From positions 1 to 23,339 of the forward strand of contig CABRZP010000022.1 of the NCBI GenBank assembly GCA_902475545.1: a stretch of DNA of 23,339 nt, in the 5' to 3' direction. Shown piece after piece: positions 15,033-23,339 of the stretch. A model generated the notes under the pieces. The model worked only from the letters and a program-made list of their open reading frames with translations, had not been told where the DNA came from and made no database searches. Made by a program: the position numbers and the translations under genes. Position 1 is the stretch's first letter. Each line of letters begins with the position of its first letter. The DNA comes from an uncultured bacterium. GTDB lineage: Bacteria > Cyanobacteriota > Vampirovibrionia > Gastranaerophilales > Gastranaerophilaceae.

Positions 15033-16832
15033 ATGAAACAGATAAAAGAATATATTATTGAAACAATAAATAAAGTAGATAAAGATAAATTACTATATAA
15101 TTATGCCAAAGTCCTTCCGTATTTTAAAAAATACTGGTTCAGAACAATTTTAGCACTCGGACTTGCTATTCCAATAGGCTCGTTAGATGCAATTATAGCA
15201 CTATCATTAAAACCATATATGGATATTGTAATGGTTGATAAAACCGTACAATCGCCATGGTACATTCCGTTATTAATAATTGCATTTACCTCAACTCAAG
15301 GGCTTTTAAATTATCTGTCAACATATATGAATGCCTGGGTCGGCGGAAAAGTAACCAATGACTTCAAAAAAACTTTATACAATAAACTTATGCACAAAGA
15401 TGCAGCATATTTTGACAGTAAAACATCCGGCGATATTATGCGTTTTTTCAACAATGATGCGACAACCGCCTGCGGAAGCCTTTTAAATAATTTAAAAACT
15501 GGTATATCCCGTGTATTTTCATCATTATCACTAATCGCAGTACTATTATATAACTCCTGGCAATTAGCAATTATCGCAATAGTAGTTCTAATATGTGCTG
15601 TTGTGCCTCTAACAAAAATGAGAGCATTAATAAAAACTATAACCAATAAATCAGAATCCGCAGGCGGAAAAATTATTACCGCATATAATGAAGCCTTTGC
15701 TGGAAATAAAGTTATTACTGCATACAACCTATACAACCATCAAAACCAAAATTTTGATAAAGATTTAGATACAGTATTCAAACTGGGAATGAAAATAACG
15801 CAAAAAACAGGCTGGTTATCTCCTATGATGCACATTATGGTATCAATCGGAATTGCTGCAGTAATTGGACTCGGCAGTTATATGATTGTAAACAAAACAA
15901 TTACCAGTGGTAATTTCGTGTCATTTATAACTGCACTGATAATGCTATATACACCAATTAAATTATTAGGTAACAATGCTAAAAACATGCAAAATGCACT
16001 TCTTGCACTCGAAAGAGTAATAAAACAGATTGATGCAATTCCAAAAATTAAAGATAAAGAAAATGCAAAAAAGCTACAAGGAATTGAAAATTCAATTGAA
16101 TTTAAAAACATTAATTTTGAATACAAAAAAAATAAACCTGTACTAAAAGATGTTTCTTTCAAAGTCAATAAAGGGGAAACATTTGCACTAGTCGGTAATT
16201 CCGGCGGAGGAAAAAGTACAATTGTTAATCTTCTTCCACGTTTTTATGAGATTAAATCAGGCGAAATATTGATTGATGGAACAGACATCAGAGATTTAAC
16301 TCTTGAAAGTCTAAGAGAAAATATCTCCATCGTATTCCAAGATAATTTCTTGTTCTCCGGTACAATTCGGGACAATATAATGCTGGGAAACCTTAATGCA
16401 ACAGAAGCCGAATTACAAGAAGCTATTAAAGATTCTTATCTTGAAGATTTTATAAACAGTCTTGAAAAAGGGCTTGACACAAATATTGGAGAACGGGGAG
16501 TTCTACTATCAGGAGGACAAAAACAAAGAATCGGAATAGCAAGAGCATTCTTAAAAAATGCACCTATTTTAATTCTGGATGAAGCAACATCAGCTTTAGA
16601 TAACCAAGCAGAAAAGATAGTACAGCAAGCTATTGAAAACTTGATGAAAGACAGAACAGTATTTGTAATTGCCCACAGATTAACGACTGTACAAAATGCA
16701 GACAGAATTGCAGTTATAAAAAACGGAGAACTTGTAGAACTTGGTAACCACAAAGAACTTATAAACATTCAAGACGGAGTATACCGTCAATTGTACGAAT
16801 CACAATTTGTAAAAACGGAGGTATTAGTATAA
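15033..16832 (+). CDS. MsbA-like ABC exporter (ATPase and permease in one chain)
   Basis: This half-transporter of 599 residues has an N-terminal six-helix transmembrane domain (about 35-330) and a C-terminal ATPase (about 355-590). ATPase motifs are complete: Walker A GNSGGGKST (388-396), Q-loop Gln436, signature LSGGQKQRIGIARA (492-505), Walker B ILILDEATSALD (512-523) and H-loop His548 in IAHRLTT. Such exporters form homodimers and flip lipid A, lipid-linked oligosaccharides or other lipids across the inner membrane. Its place between glf and glycosyltransferases favours a lipid-linked glycan, as for PglK- or MsbA-type flippases, rather than a drug exporter. The GT2 gene starts one base after its stop, and the GGAGG site for it lies inside this gene. 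Confidence 0.9.
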   Translation: MKQIKEYIIETINKVDKDKLLYNYAKVLPYFKKYWFRTILALGLAIPIGSLDAIIALSLKPYMDIVMVDKTVQSPWYIPLLIIAFTSTQGLLNYLSTYMNAWVGGKVTNDFKKTLYNKLMHKDAAYFDSKTSGDIMRFFNNDATTACGSLLNNLKTGISRVFSSLSLIAVLLYNSWQLAIIAIVVLICAVVPLTKMRALIKTITNKSESAGGKIITAYNEAFAGNKVITAYNLYNHQNQNFDKDLDTVFKLGMKITQKTGWLSPMMHIMVSIGIAAVIGLGSYMIVNKTITSGNFVSFITALIMLYTPIKLLGNNAKNMQNALLALERVIKQIDAIPKIKDKENAKKLQGIENSIEFKNINFEYKKNKPVLKDVSFKVNKGETFALVGNSGGGKSTIVNLLPRFYEIKSGEILIDGTDIRDLTLESLRENISIVFQDNFLFSGTIRDNIMLGNLNATEAELQEAIKDSYLEDFINSLEKGLDTNIGERGVLLSGGQKQRIGIARAFLKNAPILILDEATSALDNQAEKIVQQAIENLMKDRTVFVIAHRLTTVQNADRIAVIKNGELVELGNHKELINIQDGVYRQLYESQFVKTEVLV

Positions 16833-16833
16833 A

Positions 16834-17865
16834 ATGACACAACCAAAAGTTTCAATAATTATTCCAGTTTATGGTGTTGAAAAATATTTAAGACAATGTT
16901 TAGACTCCGTAATTAATCAAACATTACAAGATATTGAAATAATCCTAATAGATGATGGAGGAAAAGACAATTGTCCTCAAATTATTGACGAATATGCCGC
17001 AAAAGACAATCGCATAAAAGCAATACATAAAAAAAACGGCGGATACGGACATTCATGCAACCGAGGACTGGCAGAGGCAACCGGAGAATATATCGGGATT
17101 GTAGAACCTGATGATTATATAGACAAAAACATGTATGAGGATTTATATAACCTTGCTATAAATAATAATGTCGATATTATAAAATCAGCATATTGGGAAG
17201 AATTTGAAGCAGATGAAGAAATACCCGAACACGAAATATATACAGGATGGGCAAGAACAATTATTCCACCAAAAACGGTTTTTAATATTGAAGAATATTC
17301 AGATTTTCTATATCACCATCCTTCAATATGGTCATGCATCTATAAAAAAAATTTTTTAAAAGAAAACAATATTAAATTTGTAGAAGCAAAAGGTGGTGGC
17401 TGGGTTGATAACCCATTTCAAGTGGAGACAATGTGTCTTGCTAAACGTATAATGTGGACACCTAAAGCTTATTACAATTATAGACCTGAAAGTGTTGGTA
17501 ACTCATCAAAACTTGTAGATTACAGTATACCGGTTGCACGTTTTAATGAAATACATGATTTCTTTGATAAACACCCTGACATATATGAAAAAGTTTTTTA
17601 TAACATTACAAAAAAAGAAATTGCATATATTTACAGTGCATATAAAACAGGTTTTAGAAATATTACTGACAATGCAGTAATAGAAAAAATGGGCTGCGAT
17701 ATAAAAAATTTATTAAACAGAATACCTAAAGAATATCTAAAAACAAACAAATTTAAAGCTCGACTCCATCGACATATAAATAAAATGATGTGGACAAATT
17801 ATCCTTTAAGATTTTACTACTACCAGCTAAAGAAAGGACTTAGAAATGAAAATTCTGTATTATAA
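16834..17865 (+). CDS. Family 2 glycosyltransferase
   Basis: This 343-residue protein has a GT-A fold domain in the first roughly 120 residues: VSIIIPVYGVEKYLRQCLDS (6-25), the nucleotide-binding pair Asp40-Asp41 in LIDDGGKDN, and the metal-binding EPDDY (91-95). The rest (120-343) is a helical region of the type found in EpsJ/WcaA-like transferases. It lacks transmembrane helices and probably acts at the cytoplasmic membrane on a lipid-linked acceptor. Donor and acceptor sugars cannot be read from the sequence; galactofuranose is one candidate because of glf. The last 20 nt overlap the start of the GT4 gene, so the two are translationally coupled. Confidence 0.93.
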   Translation: MTQPKVSIIIPVYGVEKYLRQCLDSVINQTLQDIEIILIDDGGKDNCPQIIDEYAAKDNRIKAIHKKNGGYGHSCNRGLAEATGEYIGIVEPDDYIDKNMYEDLYNLAINNNVDIIKSAYWEEFEADEEIPEHEIYTGWARTIIPPKTVFNIEEYSDFLYHHPSIWSCIYKKNFLKENNIKFVEAKGGGWVDNPFQVETMCLAKRIMWTPKAYYNYRPESVGNSSKLVDYSIPVARFNEIHDFFDKHPDIYEKVFYNITKKEIAYIYSAYKTGFRNITDNAVIEKMGCDIKNLLNRIPKEYLKTNKFKARLHRHINKMMWTNYPLRFYYYQLKKGLRNENSVL

Positions 17866-19285
17866 CTGGGAGCAATTTGACAACCCGAAACATATTGGCG
17901 GCGGAGTTACGGTATATTTAAATAATCTCATTACTTATTTAATAAATAACACTGACAACGAAATATATTTTCTTAGCGGAGGATTTAAGTATAATCCGTT
18001 TAAAAATTATATATATCTGAAAGAAACAAAGAATATATTTGACCCGAAATGTAAGTCTTATGAAATTATAAATTCACCAATAACAGCACCGCAATATACA
18101 AACTTTTATAATATAGAAAAATATTTAAATGATACTAAAACCGTTGAAATTTTTGATAAATTTATACAAGAACATGGACCATTTGATGTTATACATATCA
18201 ATAATTTTGAAGGAATATCAATAAATGTTTTAAATTTAAAAGAAAAATATCAAAATACAAAATTTATATTTTCTGTTCATAACTATCAGTCAATTTGTCC
18301 GCTAGTACAATATTTTCAAAATCATAACAAATGTATATGCAAAGATTATAATAACGGAAATGAATGCCTAAATTGCTTAAATGTAAAAATTAGAAATAAA
18401 ACATACTTACACGGGGTACGAGAATATATAAAAGAAATTATTCCGTGGATTGAAAAAAATGCTATTACAAAATTATTATTCAAAGCTTTTACTTCAATCC
18501 TCAGTAAACCTTTTCAAAAACAATACATAACTACTAAAAACAATTATCAAAATGGCAAAATTTATAAAAAATACAGAGAACAGAATATCAAATTATTAAA
18601 TAAATACTCCGATGCTATCTTGGCTGTTTCAGACAGAGTCAGAGAAATTATGATAGCAAATGGAATAAAACCTGAAATTATAAAAACATCATACATTGGA
18701 ACAAAGATTGCCGAAAATGCATTAAATAAAAGTAGAACTGATATTACCAATCCTTTTACAATTGCATTTTTGGGTTATGCACGAACAGATAAAGGATTTT
18801 GGTTCTTAATTAATTGTCTGAAAAATCTTCCTGAAGATATTACTAAAAATATAAAAGTTGTACTTGCGGCAAAAGGATATAAAAATGCAAAAGAAGATTT
18901 AAAACATTTTCATAGCTATGAATTCTATAACGGTTACACTCACCATAACTTAGAAAAAATACTGCAAAATGTAAATCTTGGAATAGTACCTGTTTTATGG
19001 GAAGACAATCTGCCCCAAGTAGCAATAGAGATGGTAGCAAACGGAGTGCCTATTCTATGTAGTAGTTTCGGCGGGGCATCTGAGCTTTGCAGCTCTGATA
19101 TATTTAAATTTATCGGGGCGGATAAAAGAGATTTTTCAAATAAATTATTAAATTTAGTCCAAAATCCGAATCTATTGAATGAATACTGGAAAGAGCATAC
19201 CGGATTAACAACAATGAAAAAACACACAGAAGAATTATACGATATCTACAACGTGGAGGGAATTTATGCAAAAGAACATAACTAA
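17846..19285 (+). CDS. Family 4 glycosyltransferase
   Basis: This 479-residue GT-B fold transferase begins MKILYYNWEQ, with the donor-domain glycine motif HIGGGVTVYLNNL (16-28). The C-terminal half has FLGYARTDKGF (about residues 308-318) and a WEDNLPQVAIEMVANGVPI segment (385-403). Its acidic residues Glu386/Glu395 correspond to the family's E-x(7-8)-E nucleotide-sugar site. An internal cysteine-containing insertion (about 150-175, with CICKDYNNGNECLNCLNV) is unusual and could bind a metal. The protein is longer than the common 370-400. It overlaps the preceding GT2 and the following fusion gene by exactly 20 nt each. The linkage made is unknown. Confidence 0.88.
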   Translation: MKILYYNWEQFDNPKHIGGGVTVYLNNLITYLINNTDNEIYFLSGGFKYNPFKNYIYLKETKNIFDPKCKSYEIINSPITAPQYTNFYNIEKYLNDTKTVEIFDKFIQEHGPFDVIHINNFEGISINVLNLKEKYQNTKFIFSVHNYQSICPLVQYFQNHNKCICKDYNNGNECLNCLNVKIRNKTYLHGVREYIKEIIPWIEKNAITKLLFKAFTSILSKPFQKQYITTKNNYQNGKIYKKYREQNIKLLNKYSDAILAVSDRVREIMIANGIKPEIIKTSYIGTKIAENALNKSRTDITNPFTIAFLGYARTDKGFWFLINCLKNLPEDITKNIKVVLAAKGYKNAKEDLKHFHSYEFYNGYTHHNLEKILQNVNLGIVPVLWEDNLPQVAIEMVANGVPILCSSFGGASELCSSDIFKFIGADKRDFSNKLLNLVQNPNLLNEYWKEHTGLTTMKKHTEELYDIYNVEGIYAKEHN

Positions 19286-21590
19286 AATACAACAATCCGA
19301 ATGTTCAGGTTGTGGAGCTTGTTTTAATATCTGTCCTGTTAATGCCATTTCAATGCAAGAAAATAATGAAGGATTTCTATATCCGGTAATAGATGAGGAT
19401 AAATGTACTAACTGCGGATTATGTGCAAAAAGATGTCCCATCCTATCCGAAAGAAAGAATTCAAACAAGAAAGATCCTGAATGCTATGCTGTTATGGCAA
19501 AAGATGAAATTCGTTCAATGAGTTCATCTGGCGGAATGTTTACTCTTCTTGCAGATTATATCCTTGAGCAAGGAGGATATGTTTGTGGAGCAGCATACAA
19601 TAATGATTGGTCTGTAAGCCATATTATTGTAGATAATAAAGAAGATTTATCAAAATTAAGAGGTTCAAAATACCTTCAAAGTAATACCGAAAAATGTTAT
19701 ACAGAAATAAAAAAACTTCTTAATAGCAATAAAAAGGTTCTATTTACAGGTTGTCCATGTCAAGTTGCAGGTTTATACGCATATCTTGAAAAAGATTATG
19801 ATAATCTTCTTACTATGGATATTTTTTGTAATGGAGTTCCTTCACCCGGCTTATGGCAAAAATATTTAAATGAATTTAAGAATAAGAAAATCTTCAATAT
19901 TAATTTCAGAAATAAAAAGCTTATTGGATGGTCGTGCTCAAAAGTTACCATTACAACAGAGAAAGGAAATATAGTTACAAATACGTTCACACAAGGATTT
20001 CATCCTGCTCTGATAAATAGAAAATCTTGTTCTGATTGTAAGTTTTCAAAATATCCTAGATATAGTGATATTTCTGTAGGAGATTTCTGGGGAATAAATT
20101 CTATAGCTGAAGGTTTAAATGATAATAAAGGAACATCAATAGTATTACTGAATTCTACAAAAGGAGAGTATTATTTTAATGCAATAAACTCCTACAAGAA
20201 AAAACAACTTATTGTTTTACCAGAAGAGTACAATAATGGAAGATTAATTAATTCCAGTAAAGAGCATTATAATAGAGACAAATTTTTTAAAAACTACAAC
20301 GATAAAATATCAGTTGAAGAAAATATACAAAAAAACTTAATGTATGATGTAGGTATAATGGGATTTTGGTATGGACTCAATTATGGTAGTATACTAACTT
20401 ACTATGCCTTAAATAAAATTTTACAAGATATGGGCTACTCAACTCTAATGATTGAAAAACCTACACATCCTTGTGACTGGGAAAATAATCCAAAAACACA
20501 CTCAAGAATTTTTGCAAAAAAACACTATACAATAAGTAAATATAGACATTACAGGAATTTAAAACAGCTCAACAATATCTGTAAAACATTTATTCTTGGG
20601 TCAGATCAAGTATTTGCCCCTGGATGCTACAGATGGTTCCGAAACAGTTTATTTTTTGATTTTGCCGACAAAAAACATAAGACAATTGCTTATGCTGCAA
20701 GTTTTGGACACAAAAACTTTACAAATTCTTTTAAAGAAAATCTAAGGTTAAAAACTTTTATAAAAACTTTTGATGCAATCTCAGTAAGGGAGGACTCCGG
20801 AATCGATATTTTAAAAAACAATTTTAACATTACTGGAGTTCATGTTCTTGATCCATTATTTTTATGTAATATGGAGCACTATGAAGCTTTAATTAATGAA
20901 ATTGAGCCAATAGAAGAGAATCATCATATTGTCACTTATATATTAGACCCGAATGCTGAAAAGAAAAACTTTATATTAAATTCTGCAAATAAATTAAATA
21001 AAAAATTTGTAAATATTTTAGATGGAAATCATTATAACCATGAAAAAAACAAAGCTAAACTAGATTTAGAAAACACTAAACATGTTGTTAACATCCAAGA
21101 ATTTCTAGCGTATTTTAAAAATTCTGACTTTGTTATCACAGATAGTTTTCATGGCACATGTATTGCAATACTGTTTAAAAAGCCATTTATTGCAATAGGC
21201 AATAAAAAACGAGGAATTACTCGTTTTGAATCATTATTAAAGAAATTCAATCTTATGGACAGACTTATTTATAATATTGATGAGATAAATAGTGAGTTAT
21301 TTACGCCAATTAATTATGATGAAGTATACAAAATATTAGAAAAAGAAAAAGAATTATCTTTAAAATGGCTAATTGATGCACTTAAAAAACCAGTTAAAAA
21401 GAACAAAGCCAATATTATTGATAACATTCTAAAATTTATATTTGAAATGCCATATCAGATTGAAGATTACAAAATTTTTATCAGGTATTACAGATACAAA
21501 TTAATGTCAAAAATTATTATAGGGAAAAAGAAAGCTCATTACAAAAAGAAAAGAGATGAATGGCATAAAAAAGTTAAACTTATGAGATAA
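19266..21590 (+). CDS. FrhB-like iron-sulfur protein fused to polysaccharide pyruvyl transferase
   Basis: Two domains are joined in this 774-residue chain. Residues 1-350 resemble the coenzyme F420 hydrogenase/dehydrogenase beta-subunit family. They begin with two [4Fe-4S] ferredoxin motifs (C13-X2-C-X2-C-X3-C23 and C47-X2-C-X2-C-X3-C57). SSSGGMFT (86-93), TGCPCQVAG (161-169), the CSDC pair (255-258) and VGDFWG (271-276) follow. Residues 361-690 are a polysaccharide pyruvyltransferase domain with GFWYGLNYGSILTYYAL (366-382), GSDQVF (445-450), ISVRED (505-510) and TDSFHG (625-630). The tail is lysine-rich. In gut bacteria these two families are often separate neighbours in polysaccharide clusters; as one chain they imply a physically coupled reaction. 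The ribosome binding site GGAGGG lies in the end of the GT4 gene. The acceptor glycan and the redox role are unknown. Confidence 0.9.
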   Translation: MQKNITKIQQSECSGCGACFNICPVNAISMQENNEGFLYPVIDEDKCTNCGLCAKRCPILSERKNSNKKDPECYAVMAKDEIRSMSSSGGMFTLLADYILEQGGYVCGAAYNNDWSVSHIIVDNKEDLSKLRGSKYLQSNTEKCYTEIKKLLNSNKKVLFTGCPCQVAGLYAYLEKDYDNLLTMDIFCNGVPSPGLWQKYLNEFKNKKIFNINFRNKKLIGWSCSKVTITTEKGNIVTNTFTQGFHPALINRKSCSDCKFSKYPRYSDISVGDFWGINSIAEGLNDNKGTSIVLLNSTKGEYYFNAINSYKKKQLIVLPEEYNNGRLINSSKEHYNRDKFFKNYNDKISVEENIQKNLMYDVGIMGFWYGLNYGSILTYYALNKILQDMGYSTLMIEKPTHPCDWENNPKTHSRIFAKKHYTISKYRHYRNLKQLNNICKTFILGSDQVFAPGCYRWFRNSLFFDFADKKHKTIAYAASFGHKNFTNSFKENLRLKTFIKTFDAISVREDSGIDILKNNFNITGVHVLDPLFLCNMEHYEALINEIEPIEENHHIVTYILDPNAEKKNFILNSANKLNKKFVNILDGNHYNHEKNKAKLDLENTKHVVNIQEFLAYFKNSDFVITDSFHGTCIAILFKKPFIAIGNKKRGITRFESLLKKFNLMDRLIYNIDEINSELFTPINYDEVYKILEKEKELSLKWLIDALKKPVKKNKANIIDNILKFIFEMPYQIEDYKIFIRYYRYKLMSKIIIGKKKAHYKKKRDEWHKKVKLMR

Positions 21591-21613
21591 GAATTATAAC
21601 GAAGGAGAAAATA

Positions 21614-22492
21614 ATGAAAGGAATAATTTTAGCAGCAGGGGCGGGGACAAGACTTTATCCGGCATCTCTGCCAATATCAAAAATACTATTACCGATTTAT
21701 GATAAACCAATGATTTACTACCCGCTATCAACATTAATGTTAGCCGGTATTAGAGAGGTGTTAATAATTACGAACGAAGCTGATTATGACAACTTTGTAA
21801 AACTACTGGGTGACGGTTCTCATTTAGGGATGAGCCTTCATTACAAAATACAATATGTACAAAGAGGAATTGCTGATGCACTATTAGTGGGGGAAGATTT
21901 TATAGGAGACGAAAATGTAGCACTAATTCTGGGAGATAATATTTTTCACGGGTTTGGTTTTTCAACACTCATGAAAAACGCAATAAAATCAAATACTGGA
22001 GCAACAGTCTTCGGATATAGAGTTAAGGATCCTGAAAGATTTGGTGTTGTTGAATTTGATGAGCATAAAAAAGCGATATCGTTGGAAGAAAAGCCTCAAA
22101 ATCCTAAATCAAACTATGCAGTAACAGGCTTGTATTTCTACGACAAAAATGTTTGTAAATACGCAAAAACACTTAAACCATCAGCTCGCGGAGAATTAGA
22201 AATTACCGACTTGAATAAAATTTATCTTGATAAGGGATTACTGAATGTAGAAATTCTTGGACGCGGGTTTGCCTGGCTGGATACAGGAACTCATGAATCA
22301 ATGCTTCAAGCAAGCAATTTTATCTCTTCAATGGAACTTAATAAAGGTGAAAAAATTGCGTGTTTGGAAGAAATCGCAATAAATCAAGGTTTTATCAGTG
22401 CAGAAAAAGTTTTAAACTATTGTAAAGAGTTCAAAAGTGACTATTACAAATACATTCAGGATATATATTCAAGGAAAGCAGTATTGGTATAG
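21614..22492 (+). CDS. rfbA: Glucose-1-phosphate thymidylyltransferase
   Basis: This 292-residue nucleotidyltransferase makes dTDP-glucose from glucose-1-phosphate and dTTP, the first step towards dTDP-rhamnose and other dTDP-deoxysugars. The N-terminal signature LAAGAGTRLYPASLPISK (6-23) and LLPIYDKPMIYYPLS (25-39) are diagnostic of RmlA. Asp108 in LGDNIFHG binds magnesium, and VKDPERFGVVEFD (137-149) and WLDTGTHESM (222-231) belong to the sugar site. Ile replaces Gln in the SKQLLP segment, a mild change. RmlB, RmlC and RmlD are not in the window and may lie beyond the right edge or elsewhere. A GGAG site (AAGGAG) lies just before the start; the gap to the next gene is 8 nt. Confidence 0.96.
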   Translation: MKGIILAAGAGTRLYPASLPISKILLPIYDKPMIYYPLSTLMLAGIREVLIITNEADYDNFVKLLGDGSHLGMSLHYKIQYVQRGIADALLVGEDFIGDENVALILGDNIFHGFGFSTLMKNAIKSNTGATVFGYRVKDPERFGVVEFDEHKKAISLEEKPQNPKSNYAVTGLYFYDKNVCKYAKTLKPSARGELEITDLNKIYLDKGLLNVEILGRGFAWLDTGTHESMLQASNFISSMELNKGEKIACLEEIAINQGFISAEKVLNYCKEFKSDYYKYIQDIYSRKAVLV

Positions 22493-22500
22493 GAAAATTT

Positions 22501-23223
22501 ATGAAAAATAAAATATTAAACTTTATTGAAGGCTTCATAAGTGTCAGCACACTTATTATTAGTATTATCGCATTTATGGCAATGCTCATATATCCCTGTT
22601 ACCAACATTTTGTTCTGGGAAATAAAATCAATCATGATTTGGTAACAACATTAGGGGTTATATTTACAGCTTGTTCTGCAATGTTTTTGTTTATATCAAA
22701 AATTAGTCAAGAACGAATTAAATATGCAATCAAATTAGTTGAACAATTTGATAATAAAGACTTTAGAGAAGCCAGAAACTTTACCCGTGCAATAAAAGAG
22801 CTATGGGATTCAGAACAAATAACACCAGAAAAATTAACAATGATGATAGAAGGTCAAAACGAAGATAAAGAAATACAGGATTTGATGGTTCAATGTAAGA
22901 TAGAAGAATGTGATAAGTTAAAAGAATCACTAATATTTTTATTTAATTACTGGCAAAAAGTATACTCAGGCATACAATACAGAGTTGCTGATAAAAAATA
23001 TATACTGGAACACCTTAGCAATGTGTTCAACTCTCAATATTTACGCTTTTCAGATTGGTTTGGTAAATTTATTATTCAAGAGAATGATCAAAAACAGAGA
23101 GATGACTTAATAAGATTTAATGAACTATGTGAAAAACATTTAAACAATAAAAATAATCACGCAATGAAAAAGATTATGGATTGTTGGGAAAAAGTTATAA
23201 ACTGGTGGGAATATGAAAGATAA
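22501..23223 (+). CDS. Two-TM membrane protein with cytoplasmic helical domain, unknown function
   Basis: This 240-residue protein has two hydrophobic helices at about 13-33 and 47-66, then a mostly helical soluble domain with conserved-looking aromatic and charged residues (FDNKDFREARNFTRAIKELW from about 83). The overall plan of two N-terminal membrane spans plus a helical domain reminds me of DUF4760-type proteins, but this is a weak match by eye. It has no glycosyltransferase or transporter motif. It starts 8 nt after rfbA (AGGAAAATTT before the ATG) and is followed 38 nt later by the repeat-containing gene, so it is likely in the same transcript. Roles in regulation or assembly of the cluster product are speculative. 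Confidence 0.78.
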   Translation: MKNKILNFIEGFISVSTLIISIIAFMAMLIYPCYQHFVLGNKINHDLVTTLGVIFTACSAMFLFISKISQERIKYAIKLVEQFDNKDFREARNFTRAIKELWDSEQITPEKLTMMIEGQNEDKEIQDLMVQCKIEECDKLKESLIFLFNYWQKVYSGIQYRVADKKYILEHLSNVFNSQYLRFSDWFGKFIIQENDQKQRDDLIRFNELCEKHLNNKNNHAMKKIMDCWEKVINWWEYER

Positions 23224-23249
23224 GACATCGCTCGTATAGAATAAAAAAC

Positions 23250-23256
23250 AAGGAGG
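23250..23256 (+). promoter_or_regulatory. Strong ribosome binding site of the tetranucleotide-repeat gene
   Basis: AAGGAGG (23250-23256) is a near-perfect Shine-Dalgarno sequence 5 nt before the ATG at 23262. It fixes the start of the truncated gene and shows that the repeat tract is inside a translated frame, not an intergenic microsatellite. Confidence 0.85.
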
Positions 23257-23261
23257 AATTT

Positions 23262-23339
<78 letters not shown>

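Noticed and set aside
15311..15736. 141-aa open frame antisense to the ABC exporter
   Set aside because: Complementary-strand shadow of a complete exporter gene with all ATPase motifs; no separate signal.
19266..20320. True coenzyme F420 hydrogenase subunit
   Set aside because: The N-terminal domain has the family motifs but lies in a glycan cluster, fused to a pyruvyltransferase, and nothing in the window suggests F420 metabolism or hydrogenases.

Overview
The window is AT-rich chromosomal DNA from a bacterium. Its gene content points to the non-photosynthetic sister group of Cyanobacteria (Vampirovibrionia/Melainabacteria, Gastranaerophilales-like). The pointers are an RNase E/G next to a TIGR03960-type radical SAM/DUF2344 fusion, a CHASE2 adenylate cyclase and a CsaB-type pyruvyltransferase. 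This placement is inferred from gene families and composition, not from a marker search. TGA serves as a normal stop codon (the 115-aa gene at 7353-7700 ends with it), so the standard bacterial code applies.

Region 1 (1-478) holds no convincing gene. It carries a run of inverted repeats, two of them perfect and long, that look like an interspersed repeat or a structured non-coding element, followed by the leader of rpsT. Region 2 (479-8050) has rpsT on the plus strand. Facing it is a tightly packed minus-strand series read from 8050 down to 815: a 99-aa protein with an internal duplication, a 115-aa protein, the radical SAM/DUF2344 fusion, RNase E/G, two small membrane proteins, and the two-chain iron-sulfur L-serine dehydratase (sdaAB, sdaAA). 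Gaps are 0-50 nt and one start overlaps the gene before it, so this is probably one operon.

Region 3 (8051-11193) contains a small cationic membrane protein, yajQ, and a convergent CHASE2-class III adenylate cyclase that shares a bidirectional terminator with yajQ. Region 4 (11194-13761) is a translationally coupled trio: a KDPG-aldolase-family protein, a 2-keto-3-deoxygluconate-type kinase and a CsaB-like polysaccharide pyruvyltransferase.

Region 5 (13762-23339) is a surface-polysaccharide cluster, all on the plus strand: UDP-galactopyranose mutase (glf), an MsbA-like ABC exporter, a GT2 and a GT4 glycosyltransferase, a 774-aa fusion of an FrhB-like iron-sulfur protein to a second pyruvyltransferase, glucose-1-phosphate thymidylyltransferase (rfbA), a two-TM protein of unknown function, and the first codons of one more gene. 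Together these imply a galactofuranose- and dTDP-sugar-containing, possibly pyruvylated, surface polymer.

The most striking feature is the last gene. It has a strong ribosome binding site and start codon, and after six more codons it enters an uninterrupted CAGA tetranucleotide tract (14 full units plus 3 nt) that runs off the window end. This is the classic architecture of a phase-variable surface-polysaccharide gene controlled by slipped-strand mispairing, here at the edge of a polysaccharide cluster in a lineage where I know of no described case.
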